DNA from: Candidatus Bathyarchaeota archaeon | GTDB lineage: Archaea; Thermoproteota; Bathyarchaeia; Bathyarchaeales; WUQV01 | DNA: 6,184 nt | Direction of reading: 5' to 3' | Assembly: GCA_009889585.1 (NCBI GenBank) | Contig: WUQV01000252.1 | Coordinates: 1 to 6,184, forward strand | Shown: piece after piece, positions 1 through 5,995 of the stretch | Position numbering within the stretch: the stretch's first letter is position 1 | Layout of the letters: the number at the start of each line of letters is the position of its first letter | The notes under the pieces: model-generated | Database searches by the model: none | What the model saw: only the letters and a program-made list of their open reading frames with translations | Told to the model about the DNA's origin: nothing | Position numbers and translations under genes: made by a program

Positions 1-68
1 CCCCATGACATGAGGGAGGAAGGGATGAAAGTTAACGCTGGACTGGAACGGTCTCTACCTCAGCGTCA

Positions 69-484
69 TTAAAGGATGCACCCTTGTGATGCTGGGCCGC
101 GAAGTAAGTATTCGTAACGCGCGAGGAGGCCCCGGCCTACTAACGTTCGATCGAAGCGCACATACCTAGGGGTTTCGACTATGACATCCTCGACGAAGCC
201 TACGTCCGGTATCTCTACGTGGGCCCAAGCCCTCTTCACCTCTACTAAGCCGACGACCGTCCTGTACACGCCGAATTTGTCCTCAGGCAGCTCCGTGATG
301 CTGAGGAACGCTTCGTCATACGCTTGGGTTGGGATCATTAAGAAGCCGGGGTAAGCCGTATCCACTTTTGCGATAAGCGCTCCAGCTCTAGGCGTTCTTA
401 CGCAAACTCCAGGCGTATGGACAATTACCTCGATGACGGGGAACGAAGGGCTTTCGAGAGCGCTGTAAGCCCAGCACTTTTCAT
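69..484 (-). CDS. Retropepsin-like (clan AA) aspartic protease, frame disrupted near the start
   Basis: Predicted small aspartic protease of the retropepsin-like clan AA type, a single-domain form expected to act as a dimer (family knowledge). A continuous frame runs from 488 down to the stop at 69-71, but its only usual start codon is a GTG at 363-365. That GTG sits directly before the catalytic-type Asp-Thr-Ala, so starting there would lose the first strands of the fold. The upstream codons still read as protein: a beta strand FPVIEVIVHTP, then VRTPRAGALIAKV leading into DTAYPGF. An ATG at 482-484 overlaps the stop of the preceding gene (TAATG) but is one base out of frame. Adding one A to the A4 run at 478-481 joins it and gives a 138-aa protein beginning MKKCW. 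Later family signs are IPDVGFVEDVIVETP and the C-terminal LVGRGLLARYEYLLRGP. The active-site triplet is DTA rather than the usual DTG/DSG. I am sure this is coding and fairly sure of the family; the true start is unresolved. Confidence 0.72.
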
Positions 485-897
485 TATTTCAGCCTGTTTA
501 AGAGAGCCTCCCAAACGGGCATGGCCTCGGTCTTAAGCGATGGTTTGTCGACGACAGCGTGACGGGCGTCAGGCGCCTCCCTCTTAAGAAGCTCTACGGC
601 CCCGTCCAAGCTCCTCGAGAAGCCTAAGAGGCGACCCTTAGCTATCACGACGAACTCCTCAAAATGTTCCTTAAGGATTGTTGACTGTATAGCCCTGTAC
701 GCTCGGTTGTTATCCGCCCTCTCCCTCTCGATTCCTTTATCATCGTGGTAAACGCCAGCAGACGAGATTGAGGAAAGCCCCCTCCGTAGAACGAGCTCAA
801 CGGTCTTACTCTCGCTCTCTATGCGATTCGCCCACCTAAGCTCCTCAAGCGTCCTCGCCAGCTCCTCATTTAACGTGTAAGTTTTTCTTACCTTCAT
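484..897 (-). CDS. Ribbon-helix-helix protein with C-terminal DUF5678-like domain
   Basis: Protein of 137 aa. Residues 3-43 look like a ribbon-helix-helix DNA-binding domain: a short strand (VRKTYTLN), helix ELARTLEELRWANRI, then the SESKTVELVLRRGL helix typical of CopG/Arc-type repressors. Residues about 50-72 form a charged linker. Residues 74-118 (LKEHFEEFVVIAKGRLLGFS, followed by a helix VELLKREAP) match the small DUF5678 fold, in which a strand pair with a K-G-R turn precedes a helix. I chose the ATG at 895-897, not the longer frame from 960: a good TATA box at 920-928 lies inside that longer frame and places transcription start at about 897, so the extra 21 codons are promoter DNA. The stop overlaps the next ATG (TAATG), coupling it to the downstream aspartic protease. 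Likely role (inference): a DNA-binding, possibly autoregulatory partner of the protease. Domain calls are by eye. Confidence 0.8.
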   Translation of the reverse strand: MKVRKTYTLNEELARTLEELRWANRIESESKTVELVLRRGLSSISSAGVYHDDKGIERERADNNRAYRAIQSTILKEHFEEFVVIAKGRLLGFSRSLDGAVELLKREAPDARHAVVDKPSLKTEAMPVWEALLNRLK

Positions 898-918
898 CAA
901 GTATGAGATGCATACCAT

Positions 919-939
919 CATATAAAAAGCTTTAGAGGC
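919..939 (-). promoter_or_regulatory. BRE/TATA promoter of the RHH-protease unit (leaderless start)
   Basis: On the minus strand TTTTTATAT (928-920) is preceded by a purine-rich BRE-like CTAAAG (935-930). Its centre is about 27 nt from the A of the ATG at 897, the usual archaeal TATA-to-start distance. The transcript would therefore begin at or within a base or two of the start codon. No Shine-Dalgarno is visible before that ATG, consistent with leaderless translation. Confidence 0.65.
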
Positions 940-1258
940 GTTACGATTCCATAAAGCCATAAACCGTCGGCCTTGGAACTCTAGCCTACGACGGGCTGCG
1001 TCAGAAAGGACTTTGTAAGCTCGTTCTACGATCTCGGAGACGTCGCCTAAAGCTCTTAGGGAAGTCGATTTTCCGACGCGCCATTAACGTTAATCGAGAG
1101 CTATTTCGAAACCCTGCCAAAGAATTAAACCTGATGAAAAAGGACAAACTCATCGACCGTATCCATCGTGTTTATCGTCAACATCTTGTATAATTTTTTC
1201 CATCACAAGGGCTCGTACGCGATATTGCCGTCGAAAGTCTTTTATGGTCAATGAACTC
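940..1258. other. Stretch without a supported gene
   Basis: Between the promoter of the minus-strand unit and the ribosome-binding site of the zinc-ribbon gene no gene with a start, a ribosome site and recognisable sequence is present. On the minus strand the frame of the RHH gene stays open up to a TAA at about 1087 and reads protein-like (DVSEIVERAYKVLSD and nearby), but it has no start codon. On the plus strand a frame open from 963 to 1193 is rich in Arg and Leu and has only a late ATG at 1134. T6 at 1193-1198 could be a termination tract for plus-strand transcription. No tRNA-like structure was seen. Confidence 0.5.
1059..1078. repeat. Short hairpin sharing both arms with the hairpin at 1738-1770
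   Basis: GGGAAGTCG (1059-1067) and TTTTCCGACG (1069-1078) recur at 1738-1746 and 1761-1770, where 14 nt rather than 1 nt lie between the two halves. Here GTCG (1064-1067) can pair with CGAC (1074-1077). It may be a repeated structural motif or chance similarity. Confidence 0.35.
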
Positions 1259-1271
1259 TTCGTAACGGAGG
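1232..1271 (+). promoter_or_regulatory. Shine-Dalgarno and weak TATA-like element of the zinc-ribbon gene
   Basis: GGAGG at 1267-1271 stands six bases before the ATG at 1278, a near-ideal Shine-Dalgarno that fixes the start. A weak TATA-like stretch (CTTTTATGG, 1239-1247) with a preceding CGAAAG could be the promoter. It would give a transcript beginning only about 10-15 nt before the ATG, so the promoter part is uncertain. Confidence 0.5.
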
Positions 1272-1277
1272 GATTCG

Positions 1278-1448
1278 ATGGCGAAGTGCCCTAAGTGCGG
1301 GTTCGACGTCTTGAGCCCGAGGAAAAGGTGGAAGATGGCGGGACGCCCGGATAAGGCAGGCAAGAGGTTGGAGCTTGAAATAGGCCTCTTCGACTGCCCG
1401 AAGTGCAAAGGGGCCTTTAGAGCCGTATTGGGCAAGAAGAAGGTTTAA
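1278..1448 (+). CDS. Small zinc-ribbon protein, Cren7-like chromatin protein candidate
   Basis: Basic 56-aa protein. Cys4/Cys7 (CPKC) and Cys40/Cys43 (CPKC) form a classical four-cysteine zinc ribbon. Between them, from the W18 region onward, lies WKMAGRPDKAGKR followed by LELEIGLFDCP and FRAVL. This central part resembles the Cren7 DNA-binding protein of Thermoproteota, in which a K-W...GRKG...IGLF...P...YFR pattern makes the DNA-contacting beta sheet. That comparison is from memory. Zinc binding is well supported; a chromatin role is inference. The ATG is fixed by a GGAGG six bases upstream, and the gene ends in a Lys-rich tail (GKKKV). It stands alone: the minus-strand unit diverges on its left and a separately promoted RNA or gene lies on its right. 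The frame is intact. Confidence 0.87.
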   Translation: MAKCPKCGFDVLSPRKRWKMAGRPDKAGKRLELEIGLFDCPKCKGAFRAVLGKKKV

Positions 1449-1598
1449 AGCAACGACTTTCGACGTATCTGCGCCTACGATCGCGGTTCCGTAAGTCGAT
1501 AGTAAGCGGAGACTCCGATGAAGGGAACGCTAGTCCATGAGGTTTAACCTTAAGCCAGGGCTTCTAAGCGGCACTTTTCTTAATAGCTTTCAGCCTGT
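1449..1598. other. Intergenic DNA after the zinc-ribbon gene
   Basis: No gene is supported here. A T-rich stretch at about 1573-1590 (ACTTTTCTTAATAGCTTT) could serve as a termination region for the zinc-ribbon gene. A plus-strand frame from an ATG at 1537 runs to 1800 but crosses the promoter and the paired RNA region, has no ribosome site and shows no recognisable protein motif, so I do not annotate it. Confidence 0.4.
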
Positions 1599-1612
1599 CG
1601 GAAAATTTAAAT
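1599..1612 (+). promoter_or_regulatory. Strong archaeal BRE/TATA promoter
   Basis: CGGAAA (1599-1604) reads as a BRE and AATTTAAAT (1604-1612) as a TATA box, in an otherwise GC-balanced context. The box centre (about 1608) predicts transcription start at about 1634-1635, exactly where a series of stable helices begins. It is the most consensus-like plus-strand promoter in the window. Confidence 0.6.
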
Positions 1613-1633
1613 GCGAAACTTCATCGTCTTCTT

Positions 1634-1780
1634 CGCGATGGCTCCGATGCGTCCGCGCAAACGAGGCCATCGAGATGGCGGGAGTTCAGCTGCTCCCGAT
1701 AGCCCTTGAGCGAGATGAAAGCCCGAGCTCGATGATTGGGAAGTCGGAAGCGCTTAAGCGTTTTCCGACGGGCTGGGGGA
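1634..1780 (+). ncRNA. Candidate structured RNA (free-standing or 5' leader)
   Basis: Starting at the predicted transcription start, helices follow one another. CGATGGC (1636-1642) pairs with GCCATCG (1666-1672), capped by TGCG/CGCA (1648-1651/1656-1659) around a UCCG (UNCG-type) tetraloop. CGGGAG (1679-1684) pairs with CTCCCG (1693-1698). AGCCC (1701-1705) pairs with GGGCT (1770-1774), enclosing GTCGGAA (1743-1749) with TTCCGAC (1763-1769), which carries an inner CGC/GCG and a TTAA loop. The last two helices abut, as in a coaxially stacked junction. I do not recognise the family: tRNA, SRP RNA and RNase P RNA signatures are absent, and no clear C/D or H/ACA boxes are seen. It could be a stand-alone RNA or the leader of the gene at 1807, whose ribosome site follows by about 20 nt. 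The 3' end is a guess. Confidence 0.45.
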
Positions 1781-1787
1781 TTGAAAA
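1778..1787 (+). repeat. Left copy of 10-bp direct repeat flanking the AT-rich segment
   Basis: GGATTGAAAA here is repeated exactly at 3975-3984. The copies lie just outside the two ends of the AT-rich membrane-FAD gene. This one is at the 3' end of the candidate RNA, the kind of place where integrating elements insert. It could be an attachment-site or target-duplication remnant, or coincidence. Confidence 0.4.
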
Positions 1788-1796
1788 GCGTATTAC

Positions 1797-1803
1797 GTGA
1801 GGT
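1797..1803 (+). promoter_or_regulatory. Shine-Dalgarno of the membrane-FAD gene
   Basis: GTGAGGT is followed, after AAT, by the ATG at 1807. The spacing is short, but the GAGGT core supports this start over later Met codons. Confidence 0.5.
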
Positions 1804-1806
1804 AAT

Positions 1807-3903
1807 ATGACAAAAATAGCGAATAGTGATAAGACTAAAAGGGTACCTGGTATGCTTTATATACTTGTTTCTTTCATTCCTTGGATTATTTACTGGACGT
1901 TATGTGGTATGAGAAATAAACTTGGCATAGTCATCGCTCTTATAATTTCTTTATTTTTCTGAGCCCCCAAATCCGCAGAAGAGATTTTAAGAATTTTAAT
2001 TTAATAGATCTTACTTCTACTCTTTACTTTAGTGCAGCCACAGTATGTACATTTATTCTCGATCTTAATATATTTATAGATAGTAGTGGTTTTCTGGGTT
2101 ATTTTACTCTATTTCTTATGGCACTATTTTCATTAATCATCAAGCAACCTTATACATTGCAAGTTTCGAAAAGGGATTATCCAGAAGTTTACTGGAGAGA
2201 TAAATTATTTTTAACGATTAATAACATAATCACAATAGTTTGGACAGCAATCTTTTTACTGAATGGGGTTGTATTTCTGCTTCTCAGCGTACTCTTTGCA
2301 ATAATCCTTTCAAATATTTTAATAGTCTTTGGCATAATCTTCTCGATAATTTTCTCTTTGAAAGCACCTGCTTATTTTGTTTCAAGAGATTTTAAGAAAT
2401 ATGATTGGAGTGTTGAAATAGATACTCAAAAGCTTAAAGAAGAAGATGAATATGATGTAATTATCGTTGGTTCGGGAATAGGAGGTTTAACTTGTGGTGT
2501 TTTGCTTTCAAAGAGAGGCTACAAAGTTTTAGTTCTAGAGCAACATTGTCAAGTTGGTGGTTATTGTTCCTCTTTTCAGAGAAAAGGCTTTATATTTAAT
2601 TCTGGAGTTGAAGACATAAGTGGATTATGGGAAAATGGACCTGTTAGCTATCTCCTCAAAGAGATCGGGCTTAAAAAAGAAGATTTGTTTGTAAAAAACA
2701 CGACAAGGTATATCTTCAAGGGCAAGGAGATTGATGTTCCTCCTAATTTGGAAGAATTTATAAAACTTCTTTCAGAAATGTTTCCAAACGAGGGAGGAAG
2801 CCTCCATGCTTTCTTCGATGAAGCACGAAAGGCTTATGCGGAACGCTATAAAGATGCTAAAGTTTATGGTACTCCTTTGCCTGCAGAGTTGATTGCGAAA
2901 GTTTTTGGAGAAAGAAAGCTTAGAAATTATCCAAAAGAAGCATCCCCACTTTTATGATTGGCTAAATAAAACATTTAGACAAAAGATTGACGAGTACTTT
3001 AAAAACGAGGATTTAAAAGTACTGCTTTGTGCTTTATTGGGCTACGTTGGAACGAAGCCTGAGAAAACTTCTGCAGTTAGTGCACTTACTGCGTGTATTT
3101 CCTATTATCTCTATGGGGGTTATTTCCCGAAAGGAGGAGCGCAAAAATTTGCAGATAGTTTAAAAGGTTTTATTGAAGGTCGTGGAGGCAAAGTCTTAGT
3201 TAGGCATAAGGTTGATAGGATATTGGTAGATAATAGAAATGTTAAAGGGGTAGTAGCCCTAGGCAGGTTTTTCAAAAGCTCCATCGTTGTATCTAATGTA
3301 AATGCTAGAACTACATTTTTAGAACTAATTGGGGAAGATAAGCTGGATAAAGAGTTCGTAGAATATATAAAGGGATTAAAAATGCCCCCCTCTTGTTTTA
3401 TAGTATTCTTGGGTGTAGATATGGATTTATCTAATTATCCAACGCTCATTAAAAATTTGGATGAGGGTTATGAAATCGTCATTAATTCAAATGCTGATTC
3501 AAGTTTAGCGCCAAAAGGTAAAGCAAGCGTTACAATACTAACTAGTGCTAACTATTATGATTTCCCAGAAAGAGGGACGAAAGAATATTCTCAAAAGAAA
3601 AGGGAACTTGCCGAAATATTAATTCGAAAAGTTGAAAACGTCATTCCAGATTTAGGTAAGCGCATAGTTGTTCAAGATGCAGCAACGCCGAAGACTTTTG
3701 AAAGATACACTTTAATGCCTGAAGGAGCGATATATTCCTTTGATCAATCAATTGAAACGAAAAGACCTCGATTTAAAACGCCGATAAAAGGTTTATACTT
3801 AGTTGGAGCGTCAACATTTCCAGGTGGTGGGATAGAAGCTGTTGTAATCTCAGGAATAATTTGCGCTAATGATATATGTGGTTGGAGGGTTAAGATGGCA
3901 TGA
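1807..3903 (+). CDS. Membrane domain fused to phytoene desaturase/CrtISO-like FAD oxidoreductase, two frame breaks
   Basis: Three frame segments (1807-1962, about 1953-2957, about 2893-3903) read as one protein of about 698 aa if one T is added to T5 at 1954-1958 and one A removed from A4 at 2933-2936. The joins give LFFLSPQIRRRD and NYPKKHPHFYDW. Residues 1-190 hold about six membrane segments (near 16-33, 38-52, 72-92, 95-110, 137-158, 163-185), with a conserved-looking loop KQPYTLQVSKRD. The FAD part starts with DVIIVGSGIGGLTCG (GSGIGG at 222-227), then LVLEQH..VGGYCSSF, and ends with GLYLVGASTFPGGG near 662-675. These are hallmarks of the carotenoid desaturase/isomerase and retinol-saturase superfamily. 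The likely reaction is FAD-dependent desaturation, isomerisation or saturation of a polyene or prenyl lipid at the membrane; the substrate is unknown. Base composition is far more AT-rich than the neighbours, suggesting transfer. It may be a pseudogene if the breaks are real. Confidence 0.8.
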
Positions 3904-3909
3904 ACAAAC

Positions 3910-3914
3910 TTTTT
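3910..3914 (+). terminator. Possible U-tract terminator of the FAD gene
   Basis: A T5 run lies seven bases after the TGA of the FAD gene. Archaeal termination can occur at U-rich tracts without a hairpin. The run is short, so this is weak. Confidence 0.25.
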
Positions 3915-3974
3915 ACTTCGCTTCGCTCAAATTCAACTTTCACGGCTAGCTTCGGTTTAAATCTTACTAGTATA

Positions 3975-3984
3975 GGATTGAAAA
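3975..3984 (+). repeat. Right copy of 10-bp direct repeat flanking the AT-rich segment
   Basis: GGATTGAAAA matches 1778-1787 exactly and lies 71 bases after the stop of the FAD gene. Together the copies bound a unit of about 2.2 kb. No integrase or transposase lies between them. Confidence 0.4.
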
Positions 3985-4010
3985 TTGACGTTAATTTCAT
4001 CTAATGGAAG

Positions 4011-4034
4011 AGTTGAAAGGAATTCACTTCAACT
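4011..4034 (-). terminator. Inverted repeat over the aCPSF1 stop codon
   Basis: AGTTGAA (4011-4017) and TTCAACT (4028-4034) form a perfect 7-bp inverted repeat with a 10-nt loop that contains the TGA at 4024-4026. The convergent genes meet here, so it may be a bidirectional 3'-end structure. No strong T run follows directly on the minus strand. Confidence 0.3.
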
Positions 4035-5952
4035 TTATCGTCTCCAAGACCTCCGGCGCTATAGCGTTGATCCCATACTTCCTACCAAGGAACTCGGCCA
4101 TGCTGTTGCACTTCGCCCTCTCACCGTGGCAGACGATGACTACCTCAGGCCTCGGCGTAAGCCTTCTGACGTAACTCACGATCTGACGGCAGTCCGAATG
4201 GCCTGAGAACCCCTCTATCGACTCGACCTTCATCCGAACTTTGACGACCTCGACCCTTCCTTCTTCGCTCATCATTTGGACTTCGCTCACGCCCTTTTGA
4301 ACCCTTCTGCCCATCGTCCCTTCGATTTGATAGCTTACGAAAACTATGGTATTTCGCTCGTTCGAGGCGAGCTCCTTAAAGTACTCGATCACAGGCCCTC
4401 CTTCGAGCATCCCGGATGTAGCCATTATGATGGATCCTCCTCCTTCGATGACCTCTCGCCTCGCGCTCGGGTGTTCGATTACCGTGAAGTACTCCGATTG
4501 GAACGGGTTAACGCCCTCGCCGAGTATGCTGCTTTGAATCTCCCTCGCCAGGTACTCCGGGTAAGCCGTGTGAATCGCCGTCACCTCAGAAAGCATGCCC
4601 TCGATGAAAACAGGGGCTTCCTTAACGAGGCCCCTACGCATGTACTCGTTTACAATGAGCATTATCTCTTGAGCCCTTCCGACGGCTGGAACGGGTATGA
4701 GAACCTTGCCTCCTTTATCAAGCGTTTCGTTGATGATCGAGACTAACTTTTGCTCGGCTTCAACGCGCGAAGGCATTACGTCCTGAGGGGCTCCATAAGT
4801 CGCCTCCGTTACGATCGTCTCAACCCTTGGGAACTCCGTTACGGCTGGCTCTAATAGCATCGTCTTAGCGTACTTATAATCCCCTGTGAATACTATGTTA
4901 TGCAAACCTTCTCCAATGTGCAAATGTATAATGGATGATCCCAATATGTGGCCAGCGTTTTGAAGGGTTAATCGAATCTCAGGGGCTATGTCGATGACTA
5001 CGTTATAGCTTAACGGTATCGTGTGTAACACGCACTCTTTTACGTCCTTTTGATCGTATGGAAGCAACGTCCCTTGTTTGTTCAAGACGTCTAGATAGTC
5101 CAGTTGAAGCAACGTCATTAAGCTTGACGTCGGAGCCGAGCAGTAAACGGGCCCGTCGTACCCGTATTTGAATAAAAGCGGAAGAGCGGCGCAATGATCG
5201 AGGTGGGCATGACTTATTACGACGGCGTCTAATGACTCCAAGTCGAATTGAGGGGCGTCTAACCTCGGGAACGTCCCTGAGGGATCGGCGGAACCGGGGT
5301 TTATCCCACAGTCTAAGAGGACGTTGCTTTCCTTCGTTTGAACGAGAATCGCCGACCTCCCCACCTCTTGAAAGCCTCCGAGGGGCGTAATCCTCACGTC
5401 CTTGACGTCGTACGTTAGCGGCCGAAATATCCTCTCGCCAGCCGCTCTAAGGGCCCTTTCCCTTTCCTTGCTCTCGCTTTGTAAGAGGTGCCTCATGCCG
5501 CTTATGATCTTAGAGGGAAGGGGCGGGCTCCTTAAGACCTTAGGCCTCCAACGAGTTCTTCTCACTACATCCCTTAGTATCGCCCCGTCCTTCCCGATGG
5601 CTAAGCCTGGCTTTTTCGCCTCGATTATCACCTCACCTAAGCTTGCGTCGAAGCTTACGTTCTCGATTTCGGCCTCTCGTGGGACGATCTCCTCGATGAT
5701 CCTTTTGGATTCTTCCTCAAGAAGCCTTACGGAGGGATCGGACCTTATGACGACCCTCTTTTTGAGGGTGCTTACTATTTCGGCGACGATTGGATGGTCT
5801 ACGAGGACCTCGGGCCTCTTAGTGTAAACAGCCAACATAGGCCCTTCGTATCGAATGCGAGTTACTTCGGCCTCCTTCGGTAAGCTCTCGATCACGTATT
5901 GACTTATCTCGGCCTTTAACCTTCGACGAGCGTTCGTAATCCTCAGTTTCAC
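4024..5952 (-). CDS. Archaeal CPSF-like ribonuclease aCPSF1/FttA (KH-KH-MBL-beta-CASP)
   Basis: Protein of 642 aa, the usual size for aCPSF1, the archaeal homologue of CPSF73 that cleaves nascent RNA at U-rich sites and drives transcription termination (family knowledge). Residues about 1-75 form a KH-like domain without GXXG, and 76-150 a second KH domain with GKDG at 120-123. The metallo-beta-lactamase part carries D214 (LLDCG), HAHLDH at 248-253, H335 (GHILGSS) and D358 (FTGD). The beta-CASP part has motif A E383 (EATYG, where ESTYG is more common), motif B H585 (GFSGHSD) and motif C H609 (CHGE). All metal ligands are present, so it should be active, probably as a homodimer. The start taken is GTG at 5950-5952, preceded after AT by a G5 run. 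A better ribosome site and ATG at 5999 would add 16 residues if one G were added to that run. It is the last gene of an operon with a probable psmB. Confidence 0.95.
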   Translation of the reverse strand: MKLRITNARRRLKAEISQYVIESLPKEAEVTRIRYEGPMLAVYTKRPEVLVDHPIVAEIVSTLKKRVVIRSDPSVRLLEEESKRIIEEIVPREAEIENVSFDASLGEVIIEAKKPGLAIGKDGAILRDVVRRTRWRPKVLRSPPLPSKIISGMRHLLQSESKERERALRAAGERIFRPLTYDVKDVRITPLGGFQEVGRSAILVQTKESNVLLDCGINPGSADPSGTFPRLDAPQFDLESLDAVVISHAHLDHCAALPLLFKYGYDGPVYCSAPTSSLMTLLQLDYLDVLNKQGTLLPYDQKDVKECVLHTIPLSYNVVIDIAPEIRLTLQNAGHILGSSIIHLHIGEGLHNIVFTGDYKYAKTMLLEPAVTEFPRVETIVTEATYGAPQDVMPSRVEAEQKLVSIINETLDKGGKVLIPVPAVGRAQEIMLIVNEYMRRGLVKEAPVFIEGMLSEVTAIHTAYPEYLAREIQSSILGEGVNPFQSEYFTVIEHPSARREVIEGGGSIIMATSGMLEGGPVIEYFKELASNERNTIVFVSYQIEGTMGRRVQKGVSEVQMMSEEGRVEVVKVRMKVESIEGFSGHSDCRQIVSYVRRLTPRPEVVIVCHGERAKCNSMAEFLGRKYGINAIAPEVLETIKLK

Positions 5953-5995
5953 ATCCCCCTACTTAATGAAAAGCAGAGCCAAGCCCTAAGGCTTC

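Larger units (their letters stand above)
3904..4023. other. Convergent intergenic spacer
   Basis: This AT-rich gap lies between the ends of the plus-strand FAD gene and the minus-strand aCPSF1 gene. It holds a T5 tract just after the FAD gene (3910-3914) and the right copy of the direct repeat (3975-3984). No gene is seen. Confidence 0.5.

Noticed and set aside
1..72. Plus-strand frame entering from the left edge and ending at TAA 70-72
   Set aside because: It has only 23 codons with no recognisable sequence. It could be the tail of a convergent gene but cannot be supported.
1178..1435. 85-codon minus-strand frame
   Set aside because: It is antisense to the clear zinc-ribbon gene, with no promoter or ribosome site.
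1634..1780. Identity of the paired region as tRNA, RNase P RNA, SRP RNA or C/D-H/ACA guide RNA
   Set aside because: There is no T-loop, no RNase P or SRP conserved motifs, no CTGA box D and no convincing ACA box. GAGATGAAAGCCC only loosely resembles an RNase P motif.
1537..1800. 87-codon plus-strand frame
   Set aside because: It spans the strong promoter and the paired RNA region, has no ribosome site and no recognisable motif.
1807..3903. Two programmed frameshifts in the FAD gene
   Set aside because: The T5 and A4 runs lack flanking slippery heptamers or a clear stimulatory structure, and two opposite shifts in one gene are better explained by sequence error or decay.
1778..3984. GATTGAAA motifs as CRISPR repeat ends
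   Set aside because: ATTGAAA is a common CRISPR repeat terminus, but there are only two copies about 2.2 kb apart with no regular repeat-spacer pattern and no cas genes.
4276..4746. 156-codon plus-strand frame
   Set aside because: It is a shadow of the aCPSF1 gene, whose motifs on the opposite strand are unambiguous.
5402..5827. 141-codon plus-strand frame
   Set aside because: It is antisense to the KH-domain region of aCPSF1 and low-complexity (Ser/Leu-rich).
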